Positions 51,792 to 63,813 of a stretch of 64,000 nucleotides of DNA are shown one piece after another. The DNA comes from Hybos culiciformis (taxonomy: Eukaryota > Arthropoda > Insecta > Diptera > Hybotidae): the NCBI GenBank assembly GCA_964007475.1, contig OZ023273.1, forward strand, positions 60,159,834-60,223,833. Direction: 5' to 3'. The notes beneath the pieces are model-generated. The model saw nothing but the letters and a program-made list of their open reading frames with translations, did no database searches and was not told the origin of the DNA. Each line of letters begins with the position of its first letter. Within the stretch, counting starts at the first letter, position 1. A program made the position numbers and the translations under genes.

Positions 51792-52800
51792 TTTTCGAAT
51801 AGAAAAAAAATTTTTGACACAAAAGAATCTAATTTTCAGTATTTTTAATATAATTTTATAAATTGATTTTTTATTTTCAATTTTATAAAATTATTTTATT
51901 AAATTAAAATTTAAAAGAAATTAATTTTAATAACATTAAATCATTAAAATTCAATAAATAAAAAATTATGTTTTTTTTTGTGATTTTTTTTCTCTTCTTC
52001 AAATGAATTTTCACTTTTACAGAATTTTTTTTCTGCATTGCTGCAAAATTAATTAAAGCGTACTTTATATAAAAAGTAAAATTTCTTAGTCCAAAATTAG
52101 AGTAGCTTTATTGAACCAAACTTTGTATGCAATTAAATTAAATTTTAAGCCGCAAATCCCACTGACCAACCATCAGACCACCCGACCGCCGCCCCAACCC
52201 CACCTCTCGTTCTGGGATACGCTCTTTATCCTTTTCCCAAAAATGGGGCAAATCGGGCACAAAAAAAAAATTTTCCATACAAAAATGTATGAAAACTTTG
52301 GGGCCCCTATCTGCAAAAAGGGGCCCGAGACCCAAGAACTGATTTCAGTTTTGGGGGTTTGGGCACCGCCTCTACCAAGTTTCAGTCATTCTGAGTGGTT
52401 CACGTCATCTGCACTTACGCCTAAATTTTTAAATCACAAAACCAAATCATCTTTTATAATTTGTGTCAGCCTATTCATCAACCTATTTTTCAACCATGAA
52501 ATTAACCTGAATTCTGTCGAAGCTATTACTAGATGCATCTCTTGAACCTATTCGTTGTTCGTTCTTTCATCTATTATTCATCTTAATTGGCTAAGCTATA
52601 TACATTAAGCTATTAAAAAATTTTGACATTTAACACAGCTGTTAAATAAATATTAAACAAAAACACGTGTTGTATTTTCAACAATTTGAATTGAATTGAA
52701 CACAAGATTCGAAAGAAAATCAATTAAAATTAAACTATTAAAAATTAAACAAAAATTAAGAAATAAATCAAAAAAATAACAATTTTTTGATTTAAAAAAA
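51792..52800. promoter_or_regulatory. Shared upstream region of mats and Nop56
   Basis: About 1 kb separates the start codons of two divergently transcribed housekeeping-type genes, so both promoters must be here unless an upstream exon has been missed. A GC-rich repeat fragment (52147-52435) occupies the middle. No TATA or initiator could be assigned with confidence. Confidence 0.5.
52147..52435. repeat. GC-rich foldback family fragment
   Basis: It carries GCCGCAAATCCCACTGACCA, AAATGGGGCAAATCGGGCAC, CATACAAAAATGTATGAAAA, AACTGATTTCAGTTTTGGGG and the end GAGTGGTTCACGTCATCTGC. These are shared with the copies at 20249-20425, 25114-25440, 38755-39521 and the block near 43880. It is a single arm, so a truncated or solo copy. 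Open frames on both strands are accidental. Confidence 0.78.
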
Positions 52801-54982
52801 ATGGTAATTAAAATATTTGAAATATTAGTATTTTGGGTTTTGATTTTGAGACTGAGTCTGTTGTAAAAATATGGGAGACGGGCGTGCGAGCTTTAGGTTT
52901 AGATTATAATTTAGAAGAAATCATTTTTTGTGTTTACCTACATTGGTTTTTTATTAAGAGGAGCAGCAAATGTTGCTTGTTTTGTAATTTGTTTCTTTAT
53001 ATGTTGTCAATGACGCAGGTCGCAAGCGACTTCAATTCCAAAAATCTATATTTCTTATTTTTATAAAGCAAAAACCCTGAAATACGAAGAAAAAATCAAA
53101 ATTGAATTCAGTTTTAGCAAAATTTCGCACTCGGCCATCATTGAGCTACCCACGTAGATGTTTGAATTCGTTAAACGTTAATTTAACTAAACTATACTTA
53201 ACTAGAACAACGTCTTACAATATAAAATGTTGATTTATTTTCTATCTAGATAACCTAAATAGATAGATACCTAACTACCTACCTTGTATGCCTGCGTACC
53301 TACCTACAAAATAATTTGTAGTGGACTGGACTACATCATAGCTTTTTAAATATAATTTTTCAACTTATTTTCAAATAATTAATAATTTATTTTCTTGTGA
53401 TAGTCGCGTTTGTACGTTTTGTACGAACATGCGTCTGGTTACGCTCTTTTCAGTGTGAGTGAGTTTGAAGAGATTGCGATGTTTTTACCACAAGTTGAAA
53501 CATCCGTAACAGATTTTTCAAAATTTTCAACAATTGTTAAATTGGTTAGCTTTTCACCATTTAAAACGGCCGTATCTGCTTTAGAAAGCATCAATGCAAT
53601 ATCAGAAGGTATCGTTCCTCAAGATTTGGCCATATTTTTAGATGGTATATTTGCAAACTTGAAGAAAAAGAAATGTTTACTTGGAGACGCAGATCCAAAG
53701 CTGGCTGCATCCATATCCGAAGCAATTGGTATTCAATGCACCCACATTGGAGTTGTTCCCGAAGTGTTACGTGGAATACGATTTCATTTTCATCGTTTAA
53801 TTAAAGGTAATATTTGTATTTAAGGGTGTAGTACGTTTTGAGTTTATTTGTTTTTTTTTGTTTACTTATCAATTTTAATATTTTTATCCTAATAAACTTT
53901 ATTTCTTTGTTTTTATAGGCTTAACAGATAAAAGTGCTGGAACGGCCCAATTAGGTCTGGGTCATAGCTATTCTCGGTCTAAAGTAAAATTAAATGTTCA
54001 TAGATCGGACAATATGATCATTCAATCGATTGCACTTCTCGATCAGTTGGACAAAGATATTAATACGTTTTCCATGCGTATTCGAGAATGGTATTCGTAT
54101 CATTTTCCTGAGTTAGTTAGTATTGTTCCAGAAAATTATATGTACGCCAAGGCCGCCAAATTTATCAAAGATCGAAAATCTCTTTCAGAAGAGAAACTTG
54201 AAGGCCTCGAAGAAATCGTTATGGATTCTTCAAAAGCTCAGGCGATAATTGATGCATCGAAAATGTCTATGGGAATGGATATTTCACCTGTTGATTTAAT
54301 TAATATTGAATTATTTGCAACTCGAGTTGTCAATTTATCTGAATACCGAAAAAAATTAAGTGTGTATTTGCACAACAAAATGAATAGTGTAGCTCCAAAT
54401 TTACAAGCATTGATTGGTGATCAAGTCGGAGCTCGTTTAATTTCACATGCTGGGAGCTTGACCAATCTTGCTAAATATCCAGCTTCAACAGTTCAAATAT
54501 TAGGTGCAGAAAAGGCACTGTTTCGGGCATTAAAACAACGATCAAATACCCCAAAATATGGACTAATATATCACTCAACATATATAGGTCGAGCAGGCTT
54601 AAAAAATAAGGGTAGAGTTTCAAGATTTTTAGCTAACAAATGTTCAATTGCCTCACGAATTGATTGTTTTTTGGAACAGCCGACAAATGTTTTCGGTAAT
54701 TCTTTAAAACAACAAGTCGAAGACCGACTTAAATTTTATGAATCTGGTGAAGTACCTCGTAAAAATATTGAAGTAATGGAAGAAGCTATTGAAATAGCTT
54801 CAAATGAGCAAAACGTTAATGGTGACAAAAAGAAAAAAAAGAAGAAGAAGAGAACATCTTCCGAAATGATCGCTTCGGACAAAAAATCTGAGGAGCTTGA
54901 CCAAACGCAAGAAAGCATTGAAAATGGTAATAATGAGCCTAAAAAGAAAAAGAAGAAGAAGAAGAATAAAACCGAAAATTAA
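52801..54982 (+). CDS. Nop56: Nucleolar protein 56 (box C/D snoRNP core protein)
   Basis: Nop56 is a core protein of box C/D snoRNPs, which guide 2'-O-methylation and processing of rRNA in the nucleolus. Exons: 53404-53806 (AAAG|GTAATA) and 53919-54982, with the split Gly codon restored. The second-exon acceptor is TTTTTATAG. The first large exon opens [20 protein letters not shown] after a TTGTGATAG acceptor, so the start lies in an upstream exon. The only upstream ATG placed directly before a GT donor is 52801-52803 (AAAATG|GTAATT), giving [10 protein letters not shown] and 489 aa, near the family length. The NOP5 N-terminal domain is residues 5-70. The Nop domain includes [53 protein letters not shown] and [18 protein letters not shown]. 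The C-terminal tail has two Lys-rich runs separated by an acidic/polar linker, as in Nop56. Internal exons are certain; the start exon is inferred. Confidence 0.94.
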
Positions 54983-55041
54983 TGGTATGAAGATGTAATT
55001 TTTTATATGATGACCTTCATTTATTATAATTATCTAAAAAT

Positions 55042-55057
55042 AATAAAATTGAATAAA
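55042..55057 (+). terminator. Poly(A) signals of Nop56
   Basis: Two AATAAA hexamers (55042-55047 and 55052-55057) lie 60-75 nt beyond the stop, a usual distance. Confidence 0.6.
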
Positions 55058-58000
55058 CATAATAATGTGGTTTAATTATTGTTTGTATTTAAAAAATAAT
55101 TTTAAAAAAAGCAGCAGAAAAATTTATGGATGTTAGTAATTTTATGTTCATTACTACTTTTAACTCATTATACTATGAAAAGTGTGTTTTGATTAGGATT
55201 CAAGAAAAAAATAGTTTTTGATTTATTCAAATATTTCTTACAAAAATTTTTGATACTTTAAAAAGCAAATGATTAAAATATATTTACTTTATAGTTCATT
55301 AAAAGAACGCTAAAAATATCAATTTGAATAAAATATTTTTTTGTATCATTATGTACCACTTCTGTAGTAGTCTTTGAACGAAACGATTATGAAAGAAATG
55401 TTTTGGCTTTTCATTACTTATTACTATTTTATCAATTAAAACTGAATATTTTATATTATAATTTCCAGTTTTTTCAATATAACATAATAAAAAAGCATCA
55501 AAGAAAATATAGAAGCACCAAAACTTTTGATATTATTTGTAGATAGTAATGAAACCTGAAAACCATAATTTCATTACTATACAAAAAAATCAATTCTGAG
55601 GGCGTTACTAACCTCGCTAAAATCCTTCCAATAAAAATTCAATGCTATTATGTTTCCAATTTTTAATATATAGTCATTAAAGTTACTGTGTATCTGTATA
55701 ATTAAAGCCCTGAGGTTTATTATTAACGATCTCAAGAAAATATTACAATTCATTCCATTACTCACAAGATGGGTGTCAATTGCACCACCAAAATGATTCT
55801 AGCTAAATAAATTCATTGAATATAATAAGTTGTATTTTTGTATGTACGTAAGAAAATAAAAATACTTTTAGCATATTTTAATATTTTTTTTTATTGGAAT
55901 AAAAATATTTTCTATATTAAAAATTCTTTTATCACGTAAAACAATATTATTTTTATTTTATTATTTTTTTTTCGTTTCATAAAATTTTTAAACAAATTAA
56001 AGAGAAAACAGAAAATAACTATTTTAATATTAAAATAATGAATAAAATGTATATATTATATAATTAATTAATTCATTTCACAGTTTTCCATTACATTTAA
56101 AATCTTTGTACAAACTTAATATTGTTGATTTTTCTAAAATTTCTCTAAATAAATGAAATGTTAAATTGGATTTTTGAAAAGATATCAATTATATATAATC
56201 AATTCAAAAATTAAAGAATGAAGTAAAAATTGTAAAATTTTATTTTATTTTCAAGCTTTTATTTTAGTAAAATTATTTAATTTTAATTTTTTTTAACTTA
56301 TTACAATCATATATATGTTTACCCTTCTTTAGAAATGTTTATAAACTCGTGTAATTAAGGTTTTTTTTGTATAACACAAAACATGGAAGTTATTGAGAAT
56401 TCAATTGTTTAAACAAAGTAATTATTAAGTAGTTTTATTCTTAAAACACTGCATTTTTATTTTTTTGAAGATTAGAGAAAAAAAAAACTTTTTAGGTAAG
56501 AATTAACTATTAAAAATTTTTATAATTCATCCAGCTTTAATATTAACTTTGAAATATTATTATTTTCTTTTTTTTTTTTTATATTATATAATTTAAATTT
56601 TCGATCTTTTACCTTAAAATAATACTAGGAGATAAAAATTATTTAAATGCTTTAGAAGAGTTAAGTTAAGATTATAGATTATACTGTTAAGAATGTCGGG
56701 TATTTAATTTTATAAAAAATAAGATTTGTTTTAAAAAATTGTTACATACTACATATTGAGACTTTTAAAGTTTTATACAAATAAAGTATGTATTTGAAAG
56801 TAAATTCACAATTTTGCTTCCGCAACAAAACTGGTGACGAAATAAGAAATTTTACAGTGTTAAAAATGAAAAGGAAATTCTCTGATGTTATTGCCATCAG
56901 TGTAATATGTATATCAAAATGTGTGGATAATTAAATTTATTACCGTTCTCCTTAAAAAATTTTAATTAGTGAAAATTTGACAATAGTTAATACTGAGCTT
57001 AAGAAATTTAATGTTTACCTTGAAAGGAAATTGATTTCGATAAGTCAGTTTATTTGTAAAACCAATTCAAAAAGGAGGAAAATAATTTCTAAATTTTTTT
57101 ATTTGAAAACGACGTAAAAAATATTATTAAAAAATATTAAAATGAGGTAGTTTATATAGGCAGGTAAAGATTAAAGCCTCTTCCAAATCAAGGCGATTTA
57201 TTCGCGTCATTTATTTACAATGCGGCTTGTGAATGTGCCGAAACAAATGCGAAAAAATCGTTGCCGCAACGAAAAATTCGCATTGATTTTTAGGAGACTT
57301 AAACCAAAAATATTAATTTTAAAACTACGTATCTAGTATCAGTATTACACCATGTACATAAACAAGTAATTGTAAGCAGTAGATAGTCAGGAAAAAGAAA
57401 ATGTAAAATTTAATTCTATAGAAATTTTAAGGAATTTTTCATTTTCAAATTGATTGAATTACAAATTTATATTGATTTGATTTGTTGATTACAATAATGC
57501 CGTTTTAATTAGGAAGCTAATTGTTATATTCACGTTTTTGGAGTTCAACTGCTTATTTAGGAATGTTTGAAAAATTAGGCCGGAATTTTTTGGATTAGTT
57601 TTAAAAAGAAAATTTACATAATAACAAAACATTTTAATTAATTTTCAAAATATATTAATTAGAATTATTTGGAGATAATATAATTAAAACAAAGGATTAG
57701 ATAAGTTTATGACAACGTCAAGTTGGCTATTTGATATATTTTGTTGGAAAACATTAATAAATATTTATCGTCATAAATAAGAACATTACAAAAAAAAAAT
57801 CATTCTAAGTTTTCGACTGATAAACCAATGTCATAATTTGGTCCAGATGTTTAATTTTAGAAACTGCATTTGTATAATTATCAGACTATGTATTTTTGCA
57901 TATTATTTAACTATTCAATATTACCCAACACCAAACTATAAAAATGAACTGGAGACTTAAGCCTAAGTACTATCTTCACAAAAAATGTAAAAAATCTAAA

Positions 58001-59922
58001 AATTGCATAACAGTTGTCTTATCAACATTCGGTATTTGTTATAGTTATCAGAAAAAAATTCTTATTATGAATTAACTAATGAATTAACAGCTTTCTTATT
58101 TCCATACCGATATTAAAGGTAAGTAGTTATTATTTAATTTAATGACTCTGTTTGATGTTCTGTTTAAAATTTATTACCTATAGATTTAGTTTTTTTAATT
58201 AAATTGTTGATATTCTTATAAGCTCGCATTACAATGTCAAAATGTTTAAAAAAAATAATATTAATGACTGTTCAAAAAGATACATTGTAGGTTTCAATAG
58301 ATACAATTATGCTATTTATATGAATAACGTTTTTTTAAATATTTGCTACAGATATCTATAAGTACGCTTCAACTCACATCTTATATAGAATTATGTCATC
58401 ATATTAAAAATGAAAAATTTTATAATAAAAAACATAAAATAATAATTTTTTGACAGATTTAATTCATATTCATGTTATGAAGTTTCAAGTTTATTTTTTG
58501 GAAAAATAAATACAAAAAAAATACGTATATAAGAAATATATCCGCGCAATGCATAATAATAATAATATTTACACACTATAAAAAAATCGAATGCCATTTT
58601 AAAAATAGAGCCAGTTGAAAATTGTTTCAAAAAATTATTTTTTTTTTTTAAATCTGTTGTTTTAACAGGATTAATTCTACTTGAAGTTCGCATCAAAAAC
58701 AAAATACCGCTAAAAATATTGCAATGATGTTATGCAAATTTTTAGTTGTGTACTTACAAATTTAACATTATTATGCATTTTAATTATATATAATATTAAG
58801 TTTACTAAATTTAATATATAACACAAATTTTAAATTTATTGCTTGATACCAATTATTGATTGGATCAATAATATCAATTAAAATATACATGAACATTAAA
58901 AAATTGCTATTTTGTTAATTTTAATATTAATTTAGAAAAAAAAAAAAAACAAAATAAATTAATTTCTATTTAATATTTTAGTTAATATTAAATTATATAA
59001 TGTACATAATAATTAGAACTAATTGGAGTTATCTTCTTATTTATTTGTTAAGTTATAATTTTTCAAGAATATTATGCATAATTTATTTTATGTTAAGAAT
59101 TCAAATTTGAAGTTTTAGAGTCCGTTGCAAAAACTAACAACTATTTTAGAGCCTTATTTTTAAGAAACCAAAAAATTAAAAATTTAAACAGACGTTGCAG
59201 ATGAATCAGATTTAATGCCAAGACTATCTCAATTTCTAAAAACAAGGAATTTTCTTTAGCAAAAAAAGGGATGATAATGTTTTAAGATAGTCTCAGTTTG
59301 GGAACGCATTCTTAGTCAAATCCTTTAAATTCCATATTAAGAAAAATAATTTGATACAATGTATATGTTTATATTATTTCTTTTTGAGGTAAAATTTCTG
59401 TTCATTAGTCTATAAAACCTTTTAGCTGATTAAACAAGTATTAACTTAATAAATAAGAAGGTGAAAACTCCAAATAAATTTATAATTTTACACGATGAAT
59501 TGCTGAAACCTTAAGATCCTACGGGCGTTATTAAATTTGTATATTAAACGTTAACATTATTCCAAAATAGATTTGTTTGTTATAGTGCTGATAAGTTACT
59601 AAACAGCTGTTTCCTTGATTGGACTAATTCAAGAAAAAAAATAATTTTTGATTTACTCAAATATGTTTTGTAAGTATTTCGCTACTTAAAGGAAGAGCAA
59701 ATAATTCAAATATATTTACTTTATAGTTCATTAATAGAATGCTAAAAATATGAATCGAAATTACAGGTAAACATCATTATTGAGATCATAAATGAGATAG
59801 ATAATGTAGTATGAATAATAACGCAGCATTATCTTGTAGGAAAAATTCGTAATATTTTAACGAAATTGTAACAGAGAAGGTTTAGCTCTTCATTACGTCT
59901 GTCTTTACGAAAAAAATTACCA
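55058..59922. other. Gene-free AT-rich intergenic DNA
   Basis: No gene is recognised between the Nop56 end and the lqfR 3' end. Two stretches of about 100 bp near 55190-55320 and 59610-59760 are similar (TTGATTTATTCAAATAT, TTACTTTATAGTTCATTA), suggesting a dispersed or duplicated repeat. A weak inverted repeat at 57171-57303 (AAAGCCTCTTCCAAATCAAG against AAGTCTCCTAAAAATCAATG, with GCGAA motifs inside) may be an old MITE. Confidence 0.5.
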
Positions 59923-59928
59923 TTTATT
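59923..59928 (-). terminator. Candidate poly(A) signal for the epsinR short form
   Basis: AATAAA on the minus strand about 220 nt past the stop at 60146. Composition makes chance occurrence likely. Confidence 0.35.
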
Positions 59929-60145
59929 TACATTCGGTATTGTATTATACATTTTTTTCATTTTTTTTATTTTTGTTTTTGAAATTTGCTTGTAATTAGA
60001 AAAAATTATTAACGTCATATTCAATTTGATTTGCGTAGTTTATAAAACGATTTCAATTTGCAACTAGATATTACAAAATTTCAGCTTCTAGTTTCAAAAT
60101 AATGTACAAATATATATTTTTTTTTTCTTAGCTATTTGTTATGTA

Positions 60146-60609
60146 TCATTGAAACACATTATTAAATGCTTGGAAATTATTGAAGTTATTATTACTTTGT
60201 GATGTAACATTAATATTCGCAAATATATCTGCTTGTGTTTGCATTAAATTGTTTGGAATATTGGATTGCTGCTGTTGTGGTTGCTGGGTTCCGGCCACAT
60301 AGTTGGGTGTCGTATGTATTGGACTTGCAATAGGTGATATGCCACCATAATTCATTGTTTGTCCCATTACTGATTGCTCTTGTTTAACAGGACTTTGGTT
60401 TTTTAATTGATTCATTGTTGGAGCTTGAGTTTTCTCACTTTTATTAGTTAACAAATTATCTAAATCAAGTATATTCTTAGCTTGGGACCATGTTGAACCA
60501 ATTTCAATTTTTGTAGATTCTGATAATTTGGAATTGTCATTACTTACATTATTATTAATTGATGAAATTGGTTGCAAAATTGAATTGTTTGTTGGTAGTA
60601 ACATATTTT
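60146..60609 (-). CDS. lqfR: Golgi epsin (epsinR/CLINT1) C-terminal exon
   Basis: The last exon of the epsin-related Golgi adaptor that works in clathrin traffic between Golgi and endosomes. The acceptor is TTTATATTTCAG before 60609; the exon opens in phase 1 and runs 153 codons to TGA. It is a low-complexity Asn/Gln/Ser/Pro-rich tail. IEIGSTWSQAKNILDLDNLL matches the STWSDPSVNISLDNLL-type segment of CLINT1, the family signature outside the ENTH domain. The end (QADIFANINV, FNNFQAFNNVFQ) resembles the QxDAFANFANF end of CLINT1. The ENTH domain exons lie beyond 64000. A short-form protein would skip the Tel2 exon upstream of it (61142-63813). The Met at 60649 in the open frame is intronic and is not a start. 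Confidence 0.85.
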
Positions 60610-61141
60610 CTGAAATATAAAATTTATAAAAAAAATTATGAAAGTTCATAACACTTTTTATATTAATTTATATATTGATTTCTAACGGTAGCTTTATGTT
60701 GAAACTGCGACTAAAATTATCAGTGACAAAAGTATCTCTGTTTTCATGTAATGTTCGCATTGGAGCTGAGATAATAAAGCGTTTTTTGTGTATTCAAAAG
60801 TGGAAGAACAAAAAGGTTAAATATTTTTTTATTGGATGTAATCATTAATAAAAACAAAATTATGTTTTGATATTTAATTTAGTTTTAAAATAATTTATGT
60901 GAATATAATTAAATGGTCTTTGTCGTTAATGAATTGATCAATCTTTATTATTGACTCTACTGAGCGTACTTATTTTTTACCACCATCAATATTTATGCTC
61001 GAATAATAATAATATGCATGTATGTTTAAAATAGATTAGAGATAAAGAAAAAAATTTGGTTAAATTAAAATTAAACACAAAATTTTAGTTTATGTATTTA
61101 TTTATTTATGTTTATGTTATTAAATTATAATAATATAAGCG
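60610..61141 (-). other. Intron between Tel2 and epsinR C-terminal exons; Tel2-form 3' UTR
   Basis: If the long form ends within the Tel2 exon, this stretch is its 3' UTR and, for the short form, intron. AATAAA hexamers on the minus strand at 61106-61101 and 61102-61097, about 40 nt past the Tel2 stop, support polyadenylation here. Confidence 0.6.
61097..61106 (-). terminator. Poly(A) signals just after the Tel2 stop
   Basis: Overlapping AATAAATAAA on the minus strand about 40 nt after the TAA-type stop of the Tel2 exon. This is what a 3'-terminal exon needs. Confidence 0.55.
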
Positions 61142-63813
61142 TCAATTTTCTTCAATTAAAACATTAACAGCAAAAAATAAAATTTTTCCAGCTAATTCAC
61201 GACATTCTTCATTTTTGTCACCTCCGATAACTGCAGGAAGCAAAATACACTCTTCTAACCATTTTTTGATTTCGCAACATTCATTATAAAATTGTTGACG
61301 TAAAATCGCCTTAGGTGAAGTTATAAATACTGCACCAAGTAATTGTAATACTGCTAATCTTATTGGAGAGTTGGAATTAAAACGGAGAAACTGACATACA
61401 TCAAATATTTCTTTTGTTATATGAGGTAATATTAAACAATTTTCAGCTGATATCGTTATGATAGCTAGGGTATTCAAAAAATGTTGTAACAAACCCAAAT
61501 CTATTTTATTTGCAAATTTGTTGGAAGTTTTCAATAAGAAAATTTGATTTTTTCTTTCACCTCTCAACAAGGGGAAAAAAAAGAAGCCGGCAACTGATGC
61601 AAACCGATTCAATTGCCCAGGTTCGCTTTTTCTTTCTTTCCCAATAAATCGTTTGGTTTTTTCTATAATACGTTGTTGAATAATTTTTTTATTTATTTCA
61701 TTTGTAGTTAGATAATTTTTATTTGTGTAATACTTTCTGGGATAAGTTTCAGTTTTATTATTTTTTTTTAAATTGTTCTCCTTTTTTTTATCTGGTACAC
61801 TTGATAATTTTTTAGCTGCATTTTCTAGGACATTTAAAATTAAATGACGTGACGCCAAAGAATAATTTGTGTCATCAGAATGGAATTCTTTGCACAAATA
61901 TTCTGCACAATCTTCTGGATAAATTGTACAAATTAGAGTTAAAACTTCCAATTTTTTTTCTTCAAAATTCTCATAGAAAAATTTTTTCTCTAAATTTAAA
62001 AATATTTTAATTAATTCGATAGCACTTTTCGTATCATTCATATCTTTTAATTGACTTTTAATTAAGTCTAATGCAGAATCTAGGCAAACTTGAAAAATAT
62101 CTGGATCCTCTATAGTATGACACAAAATGTCTTTAAGATCTAATAAAAACTTAGGTCTTTTTTCATTCATTACTTCAACATCGTTTGACATATCATATGC
62201 TGGTAAATCATCATCTGAATCTAATTCGGATTTCTCTTTATTTACAATTGTTGTTTGTTTTTCAGTATTAGTATAAAAATTAACTTTGCTATCTAATAAA
62301 TTTATATTATTAGATTCTTGATATTTTTGGAAGGGTGTTAAAGTTTCAACAAGAATTTCGAAATCAGATTCATTGCGAAATTTTTTGTTTGAGAAAAAAT
62401 TTTCTTCTGAAAATTTTCTAATTGAATCAATTATTTTTTTTTGATTTAAATTTAACTCTGCATAATCAAATTCCAAACGATTTTCAGAATGTTTCTCAAT
62501 TATGTTTAAAGATAGTTCAGCTGTTACCATACCCAAGTAACGAAACAAAATGTCAGCCGATTCCAAACTATTTTTCAAACCATTATAAATTAGAGTTTTA
62601 ATTTTATTTTCTTGATGATTCAATTGTATGTCATCTGTTTTTATGCATTTAATTGCGCCAATTAAAAATTTCGTTATATAAATATGTTGATCCGTACTAT
62701 GTTGAACAGTGGAATTTTTATTAGACCAAACATTTAGTATATTTAATGTTAAGTTCACTAAGTTTTCTGAATCTGATTTTAAAAAATTTAACACATTTAA
62801 TATGGCATTATCTTTAATGTGATAAATAAAAAATGGAATTTTGGTTGATAAAATATAATTCCAAGAAGTCGCAGCAGAAAACTTTGAGAAATTCGGATTT
62901 AATATTTCTTCTAATGGAACATCTGAATAAAGTAGTAGCAATAAAGTTTGTTCAATAGAATCATAATCTAAATTTAAAAATAACTCATTGATTCCTTTCC
63001 GATAAACATCGTTTTGCGAAAATATCAAAATAATCTCAAAAAAATTTCCCAATAAAAATTTTTCCTCATAAAAATTGTTAATTATTTTACTTAAAAATTT
63101 TGAAAGCATTTTCATAGAATAAAAATTTGGATATTTAACAATAAAATCCAATGCTTTCAGGAATTTATATAATATATTCTTTGTATAAAATTCAGTTGAA
63201 TATTCAATTGGTATTTTTGTTTTATATATATTTCCAATTTTATTGGGCATTGAAATGATTTGCCATATAAACGATTGCTCGTCCTCAATAATCATTGATT
63301 GGAAACCAGAGTTATCATCAGATTTTAATTCTGTGCAATGATCAGAATATTTATGACTTAAATGTATGATTCCAATTGATAAGTATGTTTCATCAGTAAA
63401 TAATATCAATTTTAGAAGAGGTGCAAATAGATCTAAATTTGTTGACAAGTTTTTCAATAAAATTTCTAATGAATTTTGCATTAGTTTCAAGTTGTGATCA
63501 ATTAGAAAAATGCTTGGAATTTTTGTTGATAACAATCTTTCCGTTCCACAAATAGGCTTCTGGGATAGAGTTATAATTTTTTCACATATAATTTGCAAAA
63601 TATTTTCATGTTCCGTTCGTGCAAATAAATCCCAATCTAAGTAATCAACATCTATATGAAGAAGCTTTTGTGGCGTCATTGGACCTGGCAACAAATTCAG
63701 TAAATACTGAATTAATTCATTAAAACGTTGAACATCTGATTCTGTTGAAATATTTAGGTTTCGAATTTGTTGAGCTGTTTTAACAATTTCTTCGAAAGGT
63801 GATAAAGTTTCAG
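61142..63813 (-). CDS. lqfR: Tel2 (TELO2-like) exon, likely expressed as an epsinR fusion
   Basis: A single 2.67-kb exon, 889 codons after a split codon, ending in a stop at 61142. Tel2 is the Hsp90 co-factor of the TTT complex that stabilises PIKK kinases (ATM, ATR, mTOR, DNA-PKcs). The Telomere_reg-2 domain is plain: LDSALDLIKSQLKDMND, KLEVLTLICTIYPEDCAEYL, DDTNYSLASRHLILNVLENA and, after a Lys-rich loop, NRFASVAGFFFFPLLRG, matching the NRFNSVAGHFFFPLLQG block of TELO2. The last 150 residues are helical repeats as in the family. The acceptor TTTTTAATTTTCTAG precedes 63813 and the exon starts in phase 1. No Met opens the conserved N-terminus, and the Met at 63853 in the open frame lies in the intron. 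The protein must therefore begin in an upstream exon, as in the Drosophila EpsinR/Tel2 fusion. The exon is intact. Confidence 0.9.

Noticed and set aside
52111..52545. 144-codon plus-strand frame
   Set aside because: It spans the GC-rich repeat fragment upstream of Nop56; the same repeat in other copies has different stops, so it is not conserved coding.
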